In this document: positions 9,182-18,086 of the stretch, one piece after another
Numbering within the stretch: the first letter of the stretch is position 1
Layout of the letters: each line of letters opens with the position of its first letter
Assembly: GCA_964463355.1 (NCBI GenBank)
Contig: CAYXBP010000010.1
Coordinates: 3,978-67,977 of the forward strand
DNA from: Firm-04 sp964463355
GTDB lineage: Bacteria; Bacillota; Clostridia; Oscillospirales; Ruminococcaceae
Direction: 5' to 3'
DNA: 64,000 nucleotides
The notes under the pieces: model-generated
What the model was told of the DNA's origin: nothing
Seen by the model: only the letters and a program-made list of their open reading frames with translations
Database searches by the model: none
Program-made: the position numbers and the translations under genes

Positions 9182-9279
9182 CGTATCTGAATTGATCAAC
9201 AGAGAGCAATACCATGGATTTCCGATCACAGCAATCATTTCAAAAAATGACGGAAAGCTCGCAAAATACTGCAATTTGC

Positions 9280-9308
9280 TTGACCTTTAGCAAAAAAAGT
9301 TGTATAAT
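9280..9308 (+). promoter_or_regulatory. promoter of ppk1
   Basis: TTGACC (9280-9285), a 17-bp spacer and TATAAT (9303-9308). Confidence 0.8.
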
Positions 9309-9369
9309 GTAAGGCGATACGAATCGTATTAATCACACGCTGATGCAATTTCATCGGAAAGGATGTTTT

Positions 9370-11415
9370 ATGAGCAATCCTGTATACGAAAACAGAGAAA
9401 TATCATGGCTGCGGTTTAATCAGCGCGTTCTGGAAGAAGCACAATCGCATGACGTTCCTTTGCTTGAGCGACTCGCCTTTACTGCCATCTTTCAAAGCAA
9501 TATGGATGAGTTTTTCCGTGTAAGAGTTGGCAAACTGCTGCGCAAGAAAAAAGAATCCCCTGATTCTGAGGATTCCATTACCAAGTTCACGCCCAAAATA
9601 CAGCTGCGACAGATCTTTGATATGGTACGCACCCTTACTCCTGCAAAAGATGCCGCGTATCACGAAATAATGGACGAATTACGCCCCTACGGGCTGGAAC
9701 AGGTGACCATGCAGACTGCCACCGAAGATGAACGTTCCATGTTGGCTGAATGGTTTAAGCGTGAGGTGCGTCCACTCGCTATGCCAATCATCGTGGACAA
9801 AGGCAGAGCAGTTCCCTTTTTTCATGATCGTGCCCTGTATGTTGTTTTGCTGCTGGAGTCCAAATCTGGTGTGCGCATGGGCATTGTACCCATCACTGAT
9901 CAATATCCGCGCATGATCCGTTTGAATAAGGGTGGAAGGTTCATTCTCTCGGAAGATGTCATTCAGGCATACGCCCATTTGCTGTTTCGCAATTCTGTGG
10001 TGATTGATCGTACCGTCATGCGCCTGACGCGCTCTGCAAGCATTGAGCAAGAAGATCTCGGCGATATGGCAAGCGGTCATCCCCGTAACGATATGGAACT
10101 GCTTTTGCAGATGCGCAAACGTTTGCCTGTGATCCGCATGGAGCTTTCAGAAACATTCTGTGCCCCTGCTTTACAATATCTTTGCAAGCAGATGAAGCTG
10201 AAAGATTCGCAGATTTTCTATGCAAAGGCTCCGCTGGATCTTTCCTTTGTCTACGAATGTAAAACGCTCGTCAGCGACCCCGTACTGCAATATGAACGCT
10301 TCTCACCACAAACTTCTGCAAGTGTTTCCCCTCGAAGGTCAATGTTTACACAAATCCGCAAGCATGATATTCTCCTCAACTACCCCTATGAGAGCATCCG
10401 AAGCTTTCTGCGTTTGCTGGACGAGGCTGCGGAAGATCCAGCAGTAGTGCGCATCTCCATTACACTGTATCGCATGGCAAGAGATAGCCGTGTAGTGGCT
10501 GCTCTGTGCGAGGCTGCTGGAAGAGGAAAAGAGGTTATTGCCCTGACCGAATTGCGCGCACGGTTTGATGAGGAGGGCAACATCCACTGGGCAAAGGTTT
10601 TGGAGCAGGCAGGCGTAAAGGTAATTTACGGGCCGGAAGGGTACAAGGTACACTCTAAGCTTTTGCTAATTGAGCGGAAAATGCGGGGCAAAACAGAATA
10701 CTTTACGCAAATCGGCACAGGCAATTACAACGAAAAGACCGCAGCTATCTATACGGATTACTGCTTGATGACTGCAGATCCGCAAATCAGCAGCGATGCA
10801 AGTGCTGTGTTTGCAGCACTGTTGGAAAACAAATTGCCCGATGCGCAGGAGAATCTGCTGGTAGCACCTTACGGATTACAAAACCGTTTTCTGGAAATGA
10901 TAGAAGAACAGATGCATCTGGCGGAAAACGGCCAGCCTGCTTATATCGCAATGCGTATGAACGGTCTTTGCGACAAGGAAATCATGCAAAAGCTGATTGA
11001 AGCATCCTGCGCAGGCGTGAAAATTGAACTGCTGGTGCGCGGTATCTGCTGCTTGTTGCCTGGGCAGGAAGAGCTAACCGAAAACATCACCATAAAGAGC
11101 ATTGTGGGCAGGTATCTGGAACACGCTCGCGTGTATATTTTCGGTATGGGTGAAGATGCAAAGGTTTATCTCGGTTCGGCAGACTGTATGCCCCGTAATA
11201 TGCTACGCCGCGTGGAAGTCTGCACACCAGTAAAGGATGCTGCACTTTGCAAACGATTGATAGAAGAATTCCATTTGCAATTCAATGATCCAGTCAAGGC
11301 ACGCATGCGTAAGGCTGATGGAGACTATCTCTTGCCTGCGTCGCAAGGCGGTGCGGTGGATTCGCAATCCGCTTTGTACGCCTGTGCCTGTAAGCGCACA
11401 GAAGATACTGCATAA
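9370..11415 (+). CDS. ppk1: polyphosphate kinase 1
   Basis: ATG 9370 (MSNPVYENREISWLRFNQRV) follows GGAAAGGA; 681 residues. The N-terminal PPK domain has ENREISWLRFNQRVLEEA and FQSNMDEFFRVRVG. The two C-terminal phospholipase-D-like halves carry the catalytic histidine blocks VKVIYGPEGYKVHSKLLLI and YLEHARVYIFG. It reversibly moves the gamma phosphate of ATP onto polyphosphate. The permease gene 36 bp downstream may be co-transcribed. Confidence 0.95.
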   Translation: MSNPVYENREISWLRFNQRVLEEAQSHDVPLLERLAFTAIFQSNMDEFFRVRVGKLLRKKKESPDSEDSITKFTPKIQLRQIFDMVRTLTPAKDAAYHEIMDELRPYGLEQVTMQTATEDERSMLAEWFKREVRPLAMPIIVDKGRAVPFFHDRALYVVLLLESKSGVRMGIVPITDQYPRMIRLNKGGRFILSEDVIQAYAHLLFRNSVVIDRTVMRLTRSASIEQEDLGDMASGHPRNDMELLLQMRKRLPVIRMELSETFCAPALQYLCKQMKLKDSQIFYAKAPLDLSFVYECKTLVSDPVLQYERFSPQTSASVSPRRSMFTQIRKHDILLNYPYESIRSFLRLLDEAAEDPAVVRISITLYRMARDSRVVAALCEAAGRGKEVIALTELRARFDEEGNIHWAKVLEQAGVKVIYGPEGYKVHSKLLLIERKMRGKTEYFTQIGTGNYNEKTAAIYTDYCLMTADPQISSDASAVFAALLENKLPDAQENLLVAPYGLQNRFLEMIEEQMHLAENGQPAYIAMRMNGLCDKEIMQKLIEASCAGVKIELLVRGICCLLPGQEELTENITIKSIVGRYLEHARVYIFGMGEDAKVYLGSADCMPRNMLRRVEVCTPVKDAALCKRLIEEFHLQFNDPVKARMRKADGDYLLPASQGGAVDSQSALYACACKRTEDTA

Positions 11416-11451
11416 TAAAGGCTTCTTATTGTGGAAAGAAAGGATTTACCG

Positions 11452-12789
11452 ATGAAAACCAATCCACATTTCACTGCAAAGCAGATCATTTTGTTTATTA
11501 CTTACGCGATCCTCCTCTACTTGGGGCTGACGCACATCTCTACGCTAGGCAATATCGTTTCATGGCTCGTTGCGATATTGCAACCAATCATAATCGGCTG
11601 TGTGACAGCCTTTATACTAAACGTTGTGATGGGCTTATTCAAACGCAAGCTGTTCGGCAAAATGGAACGATCCAGGCACAAAGCGGTGCGCGCAATGTGT
11701 ATGCCCCTTTGCGTATTCTGCACGGTACTGTGTGTGATTGCATTTCTATTGCTGATCATCTTCATGATTATACCACAGGTTACGGCTGCTCTCACTACGC
11801 TGATTGACAAGCTTCCCCAAAGTGCGAAACAGTTCAAGACTGTCCTTGTTACGCAGATGACAGAATGGAGCATACCGCAGAACATCATTGACAATGTTGC
11901 ATCGTTCTCGCTGGACTGGAAAAAAGTCATTGACCTTATCACCAATTTTATTGATGGAAACCAAATTGAAACGGTTGTTAGCGGAGCGTTTGTCGCAACG
12001 ACTTCTGTCATTTCCACTGCTACCAATTTCTTCCTGGGTGTGATCATCGCAATTTATATTCTGGCGAAAAAAGAACGGTTTATGTTCTATGTGCATTGCA
12101 TTCTAAAGCTGATCATACCAAAAAAATACCATGAGGAGAACTTCCGCATTTTTTCCTTGGCAAAACGTTCCTGTGCGAATTTTTTAACAGGACAACTGTT
12201 GGAAGCAATCATCATCGGCGTACTTTGTACCGTACTGCTTGCTGTTTTGAAATTCCCCTACCCTGCTGCCATCGGTGTGTTGGTCGGCATTACCGCATTG
12301 ATCCCCATCATTGGCGCATGGATCGGTGGAGGCGTGGGGCTATTGCTGGTATGGGTAGATGCTCCCGAAAAAGCCATCTGGTTTCTTGTGTTTATTATCG
12401 CCCTGCAATTTGTTGAGGGACAGTTCATCTACCCAAAGGTGGTCGGCGATTCGTTGGGTCTGCCTGGTTTGGTTGTGCTGCTTGCTGTTATACTTGGCAC
12501 CAGTTTTGGCGGTATCACTGGAATCTTCATTGCAGTACCCCTTTCCGCTATCCTCTATACGCTGCTCAAGGAAGCCATTGAAGCACGGAATTACCACTAT
12601 CAGCCAAAGAACACTTGCGCTATTCCCACCCTTTCTGCCAGAAATAATGATTCGCCCAAAGAAGAATCGTATGATACCCTCGCAGAGGCAATCGACAATT
12701 TGCAAGAATTACCTGATACTGAGAACATCGTGGATACGCCACAGTGTTCGGGCAACACCCATGATGCAGATGTATCACAAAACGATTAG
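11452..12789 (+). CDS. AI-2E (PerM/TqsA) family membrane transporter
   Basis: ATG 11452 is used, with RBS AAAGGA; 445 residues. About eight membrane helices are seen. The family-typical C-terminal block is VEGQFIYPKVVGDSLGLPGL followed by GGITGIFIAVPLSA. The cytosolic tail of about 60 residues is acidic and variable. Members export small molecules or ions; the substrate cannot be told. It probably shares the ppk1 transcript. Confidence 0.85.
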   Translation: MKTNPHFTAKQIILFITYAILLYLGLTHISTLGNIVSWLVAILQPIIIGCVTAFILNVVMGLFKRKLFGKMERSRHKAVRAMCMPLCVFCTVLCVIAFLLLIIFMIIPQVTAALTTLIDKLPQSAKQFKTVLVTQMTEWSIPQNIIDNVASFSLDWKKVIDLITNFIDGNQIETVVSGAFVATTSVISTATNFFLGVIIAIYILAKKERFMFYVHCILKLIIPKKYHEENFRIFSLAKRSCANFLTGQLLEAIIIGVLCTVLLAVLKFPYPAAIGVLVGITALIPIIGAWIGGGVGLLLVWVDAPEKAIWFLVFIIALQFVEGQFIYPKVVGDSLGLPGLVVLLAVILGTSFGGITGIFIAVPLSAILYTLLKEAIEARNYHYQPKNTCAIPTLSARNNDSPKEESYDTLAEAIDNLQELPDTENIVDTPQCSGNTHDADVSQND

Positions 12790-12825
12790 ACGTTCTTTGT
12801 GCAATATCGCCTGAAACGATGCCCT

Positions 12826-12862
12826 AAAAGGCTGCACCTCTTTACACAGGATGCAGCTTTTT
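12826..12862 (+). terminator. terminator after the AI-2E family gene
   Basis: Hairpin AAAAGGCTGCA / TGCAGCTTTTT with one mismatch and a T5 tract, immediately before the alaX promoter. Confidence 0.7.
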
Positions 12863-12865
12863 GCA

Positions 12866-12894
12866 TTGACGAAAACCGTTTTTTGTGATATAAT
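12866..12894 (+). promoter_or_regulatory. promoter of the AlaX-type gene
   Basis: TTGACG (12866-12871), a 17-bp spacer and TATAAT (12889-12894). Confidence 0.8.
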
Positions 12895-12944
12895 GTGTGC
12901 AGAGCGACCGATATGCGCTCCCTTTTCAGAAAGGAGGCTATCTT

Positions 12945-14111
12945 ATGATAACCAAAAAATTGTACGAAACAGACGGTTCTCTTCGTGAATTTACTGCACA
13001 GGTCATCTCCTGCGTACCTGCCCGAAAAACTGCCCCGAAAGATGCTGCATTTGAGATTACCCTCTCGCAAACAGCTTTTTTCCCTGAGGGCGGTGGTCAA
13101 TATGCCGATAGCGGTAATCTCGGTAACGCTTGCGTAATTGATGTACAGGAAATTGACGGCGAGATCATCCACTACACCGATGTTCCGCTCCCTGAAGGCG
13201 TTGAGGTCATGGGGTTGCTTAACTGGGAAGAACGCCTCCGAAAAATGCAGAATCATTCTGGTGAGCATCTTATTTCTGGTATTGTACATAAACAGTTTGG
13301 CTATGATAATGTAGGCTTTCATCTCGGTAAAGATGATGTGACAGTGGATTTCAGCGGCATACTGACGGATGCAGAACTTCGCTTTGTCGAATATATCGCA
13401 AATCGCGTGGTAGCACTGAATGTGCCCATTACTGTTTCCTATCCCACGCCAGAAAAAGCTTGCAAGATGGACTATCGCTCAAAGCTGGATAATATTGAGG
13501 ATCTTCGCCTCGTTACCATTGGCGAATGGGATTGCTGCGCTTGCTGCGCGCCTCATGTGGATGCCACGGGGCAAATCGGCTGCATCAAGATCATTGACTC
13601 GGAAAACTGGAAAAATGGCGTGCGCGTGCGTATGCTTTGCGGGTTGGATGCTCTGGATGACTATCAGAAACGTCTGGAAAACACCGCACGTATCTCCGAA
13701 CTGCTTTCTGCAAAGCAACATGAAACCGCAGTTGCAGTGGAAAGACTGGTGCGAAATCTACAGAATGAGCATACAATACAAATGCAGCTCAAGAATGCTC
13801 TGCTGGAAAGCAAGATTGCACAGTTGCAACCCACAGATGGTAATCTTGTACTGTTTGATTCAATTCTGGATCCTGATACGCTCCGCAAGCTGGTCAATGC
13901 CGGAACTTCTCTCTGCAAGGGCGTTTGCGCGGTTTTTTCTGGCAACGATACCGACGGATACCGCTACATTATTGGCAGCGAAAACGGAAACTTGCGTGCT
14001 GCGGCAAAGGAGTACAATGCTGCACTCCAGGGCAGAGGCGGTGGATCTGACAATATGATTCAAGGCACAATGATGGCATCCGCCGAACAGATCAAAGCCT
14101 ATTTTGCATAA
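12945..14111 (+). CDS. AlaX-L type alanyl-tRNA editing hydrolase with DHHA1 domain
   Basis: ATG 12945 has a strong GAAAGGAGG RBS; 388 residues. It matches the editing half of alanyl-tRNA synthetase: TAFFPEGGGQ, the zinc-binding NHSGEHLISG (HxxxH) and the second ligand block CACCAPH. A coiled region of about 60 residues and a C-terminal DHHA1 domain (GRGGGSDNMIQG) follow. There is no aminoacylation domain. Such proteins hydrolyse Ser-tRNA(Ala) or Gly-tRNA(Ala) in trans. Confidence 0.9.
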   Translation: MITKKLYETDGSLREFTAQVISCVPARKTAPKDAAFEITLSQTAFFPEGGGQYADSGNLGNACVIDVQEIDGEIIHYTDVPLPEGVEVMGLLNWEERLRKMQNHSGEHLISGIVHKQFGYDNVGFHLGKDDVTVDFSGILTDAELRFVEYIANRVVALNVPITVSYPTPEKACKMDYRSKLDNIEDLRLVTIGEWDCCACCAPHVDATGQIGCIKIIDSENWKNGVRVRMLCGLDALDDYQKRLENTARISELLSAKQHETAVAVERLVRNLQNEHTIQMQLKNALLESKIAQLQPTDGNLVLFDSILDPDTLRKLVNAGTSLCKGVCAVFSGNDTDGYRYIIGSENGNLRAAAKEYNAALQGRGGGSDNMIQGTMMASAEQIKAYFA

Positions 14112-14396
14112 AAAATGCCCTGCTGCGGGTGTAACAGCAGAGCAAAATGATTCTCGTGTACGGTCATGGATTCATAGAACGCATTGGTTGCCTGTGCCTG
14201 ACTCACATTTCGCCTTTGCTTTCTGTGTTCAGCATACCAGATTCTTGAGAAAAAAGCAAGAGATTATTCAGATTGTAACCATATTGGTGCGAGATTGAAA
14301 AGGTTTTGTTATCGTTTTGCAATTTTTTCCCGTAGTTGTTACAAAACGATAACTGCTACAGAAATCAGACTCATTGATAAAACGGGAGGTCATACA

Positions 14397-15323
14397 ATGA
14401 TTCATTACTTTCAGACCATTGACGGCAAGCTGCAAAGCGTGGAAAGCGCACAGCCTGGGTGCTGGGTTTCGGTGTATGAACCAACGCCAGAGGAAATCGA
14501 GATTCTCACGGGAGAATACGGGCTGGATGTCGGTTTTGTGCGTTCTTCACTGGATGAGGAGGAATCCTCCCGTGTGGAGCGCGAGGATTCTCAAACGCTG
14601 ATTATCGTGGATACTGCGGTGGCGGTGAAGGAAGAACGCAGTGATACCCTGCTCTTTTATACCGTGCCCCTTGGCATTATCACCACGCCTGACTATGTCT
14701 TTACCATTTCGCTCAGGCGCAACCAGATTATGCAGAATATCGCAGAAGGTGCTGTGCCCAATGTGCATACACAGATGAAAACACGCTTCATTCTTCAGGT
14801 GCTGATGCGCATTTCTGCCGGATTTGTTACTTACCTGAAACAGATCGACAAGATTTCCTACTCTATGGAGAAACAGCTGAGCGGTGCCATGAAAAACCAC
14901 GAGCTGGTACAGCTGATGGGTTTGGAGAAATCCTTAGTTTACTTTTCCACTTCCCTGAAGGCGAATCTCAACACGATTGAAAAGATTCAACGTGGCAGAG
15001 TGGTAAAGCTATATGAGGACGATCAGGATCTCATGGATGATGTGACCATTGAGCTGAAACAGGCTATTGAGATGGCAAGCATTTACAGCGGAATTTTGGC
15101 AGTACTGATGGATGCATTCTCCTATGTCATTGCAAATAATCAGAATGCTGTGATGTCACGACTGACGGTGATCACGGTGATCATGTCCATTCCTACAATG
15201 ATATTCAGCTTTTATGGTATGAACACCTCTGGATTACCCATCGCCGCCACATGGTTTCCGACAGCAATTGCGGTTTGCGCCACAGCAATGGTCGCATTTA
15301 TGCTGCTGCGCAGACACAAATAA
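14397..15323 (+). CDS. corA: CorA-family divalent cation channel
   Basis: ATG 14397 follows GGGAGG; 308 residues. The cytosolic domain ends in the stalk helix, followed by two C-terminal membrane helices with the selectivity motif YGMN (FSFYGMNTSGLP). It moves Mg2+ or Co2+ through a homopentamer. The 14112-14396 gap has a small hairpin just after alaX but no gene and no clear promoter or riboswitch that I could recognise. Confidence 0.9.
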   Translation: MIHYFQTIDGKLQSVESAQPGCWVSVYEPTPEEIEILTGEYGLDVGFVRSSLDEEESSRVEREDSQTLIIVDTAVAVKEERSDTLLFYTVPLGIITTPDYVFTISLRRNQIMQNIAEGAVPNVHTQMKTRFILQVLMRISAGFVTYLKQIDKISYSMEKQLSGAMKNHELVQLMGLEKSLVYFSTSLKANLNTIEKIQRGRVVKLYEDDQDLMDDVTIELKQAIEMASIYSGILAVLMDAFSYVIANNQNAVMSRLTVITVIMSIPTMIFSFYGMNTSGLPIAATWFPTAIAVCATAMVAFMLLRRHK

Positions 15324-15341
15324 AACCAAACAGAAGTTCAG

Positions 15342-15375
15342 CTCATCGGCTTTATAACCGATGAGTTTATCTTTT
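15342..15375 (+). terminator. terminator of corA
   Basis: Perfect 8-bp stem CTCATCGG / CCGATGAG followed by a T-rich tract (TTTATCTTTT). Confidence 0.75.
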
Positions 15376-15401
15376 GTCCCCCTTTTTCCATCAGCAAAAA
15401 G

Positions 15402-15430
15402 TTGACAATATGACAGTTTTATGATATAAT
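15402..15430 (+). promoter_or_regulatory. promoter of the first LacI-like/AraC regulator gene
   Basis: TTGACA (15402-15407), a 17-bp spacer and TATAAT (15425-15430): full consensus. Confidence 0.8.
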
Positions 15431-15499
15431 ACCCATGGATATTCGGCAATTTTTGCCGATCATGTATTCCAATTGTAACCTGCGAGGGGGGCAATTACT

Positions 15500-17719
15500 A
15501 TGAAAAAGCGACTCATGTTCGGTGTCATCATTGCTGAAACAGAGCATATCCTGCAAAAACGAATCATTAAGGGTATGATCGCGCAAGCACAGACACTGGA
15601 TATCGACCTCTGCATTTTTTCTATGACATCCAACGATATCCATAAAACCCCACATCAGAATGCGGAGTTGAATTTGTACCGATATATGAATTTCAATCTG
15701 TTGGACGGCATTCTGTACGCCAGAGCTACCATTGCAGGCGATTACGCCAAGCAGTATATTGATCAGTTGCTGCTTGCACAGAAGAAGCCTGTCCTCACGG
15801 TAGATGACAACACAAGTCCTTTCCCATGCCACATGATTGATGATAAAACGGGCATTACAGAACTCACCACACACTGCATTGAGGTACATGGTCTGACGGA
15901 TCTCATCTGTCTGACGGGCTATCCGAATAATTATCATGCCCAGCAACGGGCTGAAGGCTTTTGTGAAGCCATGCGGGCACATGGTTTGCCTTGCGGCCCA
16001 GAGCGCATTGTGTACGGCGATTTCTGGGAAGAACGCGCAAGAGCTTTGGGCGAGGAAATCGTTAACGGCACTCGCCCTATGCCACAGGGAGTGATCTGTG
16101 CCAATGATGCTATGGCAAAGTTTCTCTGCGAGGAACTGACGGAAAAAGGAATCAACATTCCAGAGCAGATCACGATAGTGGGCTACGATGCTTCATTGAT
16201 CAATGAACAGAACATTATCTCAATAACCAGCTATGTACGAAAGAACTTCACTCTTGGTGCCACTGCTGTTTTGCAGCTGCATCAGCAATTGACAGGCAAA
16301 GCGGGAAAACTGGTAGAAACTGAAAAAATCACCTTAATTACAGGCAGAAGCTGCACCTGCGGCGACGACGACGGATATCTGCGCCATGTGCTGCGGGAAA
16401 AAGAAGAAACGGAATACTATAATATACTGTTTCGATTCAGCAATATGACAATCAACATGACACATCATGAGACGTTGGATGATTGCATGGAAGAACTGCT
16501 GCGGTATCTCTTTTTGCTGCGCAAGCAAAAGGAATACTACCTTTGCCTCAATGAGGACTGGGAAGGTGACGGCGCAGTGGGGCGGCAGGATGATTACCGC
16601 CGAGAGGGCTTCCCGGAGCATATGATTCTCAAAGTCGGTGGATGTCAGGTGCTTTCAAAGCCCTTCCAGTCATCCAGGATGCTGCCTGCTCTGCATGAGC
16701 CGCGCGAAAACCCTACTACATATTTCTTCTCTCCCCTGCACCACAATGACCGCCTGTTCGGCGTTTCAGTGGTGGGATTGGGCGATGCAACCGATTGCTA
16801 TGACCCTGTATATCTTCCGTGGAAAACCGCTGTGGAGATCGGACTGGAATATGTACGAATACAAAGCTATCTCCGAAGATTCAACAATCGTATCTATCTT
16901 TCGGAGATCCGCGATTCGCTGACAGGCTTGTTCAATGCGGAGGGACACGAAAAATTCTGCAAAGAATGCTTTGCTGCTGCCAAAAAAGAGCAGCGTCGTT
17001 TTCTAATCCTTTATGCGCAATGCGATGGCGTGCGGCAACTCAATGAAACATACGGACACACCGAGGGCGACAGTGCAATCTCTGTGCTTGCCAACGCTAT
17101 CAACAATTGTTGCTCAAGCAATGAACGTTGCGCACGCATTCAGGATGGGCTGTTTTCCATCATCGGCTACCGCGATTACGTCATTGAAGCCGATGCTATG
17201 CTGATACAATCCATACGCAACTCGCTGGATCAATACAATCAGACCTCTTTGAAACCTTACAAGGTAACCGCAAGCTTTGGCGTTTTCTGCGATTATCTTA
17301 AGCCTGAGGACACACTCGAACAAATCTGTGACATAGCGAAAACACAATTGCAGGAAAGCAAAAAAAGTTCGGATGTGAAGCGAAGCGCACCCTATTACCG
17401 TCAGTTTGTAGATCTGCGTGAACGTATTTACAGTAATCCCAACGAGGACTGGAATATCGACAAGATGTGCCAATCCATGATCCTGAGCCGTGGATACTTC
17501 CAAAAACTGTATTCACGCTGCTTTGGCATCAGTTTTACACAGGATGTCATTAATAGCCGCATTTCTCTTTCTAAGCGATTGCTCGCCAGCACCGATATGA
17601 GCATCGCTGATATTTCGGAATCCTGCGGCTATGCAAACTATGTTCACTTTATGCACCAGTTTAAGAAAGTAGTGGGTATGACAGCAACCGACTATCGCAA
17701 AAAAGAACAGGCAAAATAA
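15500..17719 (+). CDS. transcription regulator: LacI-type sensor, degenerate GGDEF, AraC DNA-binding domain
   Basis: 739 residues. Residues 1 to about 290 resemble the LacI/GalR periplasmic-binding-like sensor (PQGVICANDAMAKFL, ITIVGYDAS) but without an N-terminal LacI helix-turn-helix. A linker region of about 170 residues follows. Near 475-630 there is a GGDEF-like fold (DSLTGLFNAEGHEKF, NETYGHTEGDSAI) in which the signature is replaced by RIQDGLFSIIG, so no cyclase activity is expected. The last 110 residues are an AraC domain with two helix-turn-helices (MSIADISESCGYANYVHFMHQF...). A paralogue lies at 30508-32700. Ligand and targets are unknown. Confidence 0.85.
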   Translation: MKKRLMFGVIIAETEHILQKRIIKGMIAQAQTLDIDLCIFSMTSNDIHKTPHQNAELNLYRYMNFNLLDGILYARATIAGDYAKQYIDQLLLAQKKPVLTVDDNTSPFPCHMIDDKTGITELTTHCIEVHGLTDLICLTGYPNNYHAQQRAEGFCEAMRAHGLPCGPERIVYGDFWEERARALGEEIVNGTRPMPQGVICANDAMAKFLCEELTEKGINIPEQITIVGYDASLINEQNIISITSYVRKNFTLGATAVLQLHQQLTGKAGKLVETEKITLITGRSCTCGDDDGYLRHVLREKEETEYYNILFRFSNMTINMTHHETLDDCMEELLRYLFLLRKQKEYYLCLNEDWEGDGAVGRQDDYRREGFPEHMILKVGGCQVLSKPFQSSRMLPALHEPRENPTTYFFSPLHHNDRLFGVSVVGLGDATDCYDPVYLPWKTAVEIGLEYVRIQSYLRRFNNRIYLSEIRDSLTGLFNAEGHEKFCKECFAAAKKEQRRFLILYAQCDGVRQLNETYGHTEGDSAISVLANAINNCCSSNERCARIQDGLFSIIGYRDYVIEADAMLIQSIRNSLDQYNQTSLKPYKVTASFGVFCDYLKPEDTLEQICDIAKTQLQESKKSSDVKRSAPYYRQFVDLRERIYSNPNEDWNIDKMCQSMILSRGYFQKLYSRCFGISFTQDVINSRISLSKRLLASTDMSIADISESCGYANYVHFMHQFKKVVGMTATDYRKKEQAK

Positions 17720-17792
17720 ACCATGTCGTTCATTTGATATGCGCATTGTTTTGTATGAATTGACGAAAACTTCGTGAAGATCACAAAAATGC

Positions 17793-17822
17793 TTGACATT
17801 TTTCTGCAAATTGTCGTATAAT
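17793..17822 (+). promoter_or_regulatory. promoter of the thrS leader
   Basis: TTGACA (17793-17798), an 18-bp spacer and TATAAT (17817-17822). Confidence 0.8.
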
Positions 17823-17828
17823 AGGCAC

Positions 17829-18071
17829 ATCTGGAAGTATTGTTGTGGGAAGGCAATGGACATGACCGTCTGGTCATCCGTCTGACAGAGAGAATGCTGA
17901 TTGCGCTGAAAGGCATTCGACGGAACCCTCTACGGCTACCACCACTGCTGCAATGATATCATCTGGTAGAGTGAAACGCTCGGGTGGAACCGTGCGGCGT
18001 TTGTGATACACAAACCTCGTACCCCAAGCAGGTGTTGTCATCTGCTATGGGTGACGAGGTTCTTTATTTTT
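17829..18071 (+). promoter_or_regulatory. T-box riboswitch (tRNA-Thr sensing) upstream of thrS
   Basis: The leader of about 245 nt carries the conserved T-box core GGGTGGAACCGTGCGG (17982-17997). The terminal UGGA is expected to pair with a tRNA 3' end whose discriminator is U. A likely specifier is ACC (Thr) at 17925-17927, in the GGAACC context on the descending side of stem I. The terminator stem is AACCTCGT (18013-18020) / ACGAGGTT (18054-18061) followed by a T-rich run. Uncharged tRNA-Thr should stabilise the antiterminator and switch on thrS. This leader accounts for the gene-free stretch 17720-18086. Confidence 0.9.
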
Positions 18072-18086
18072 AGGAGGTTGTTTGTT

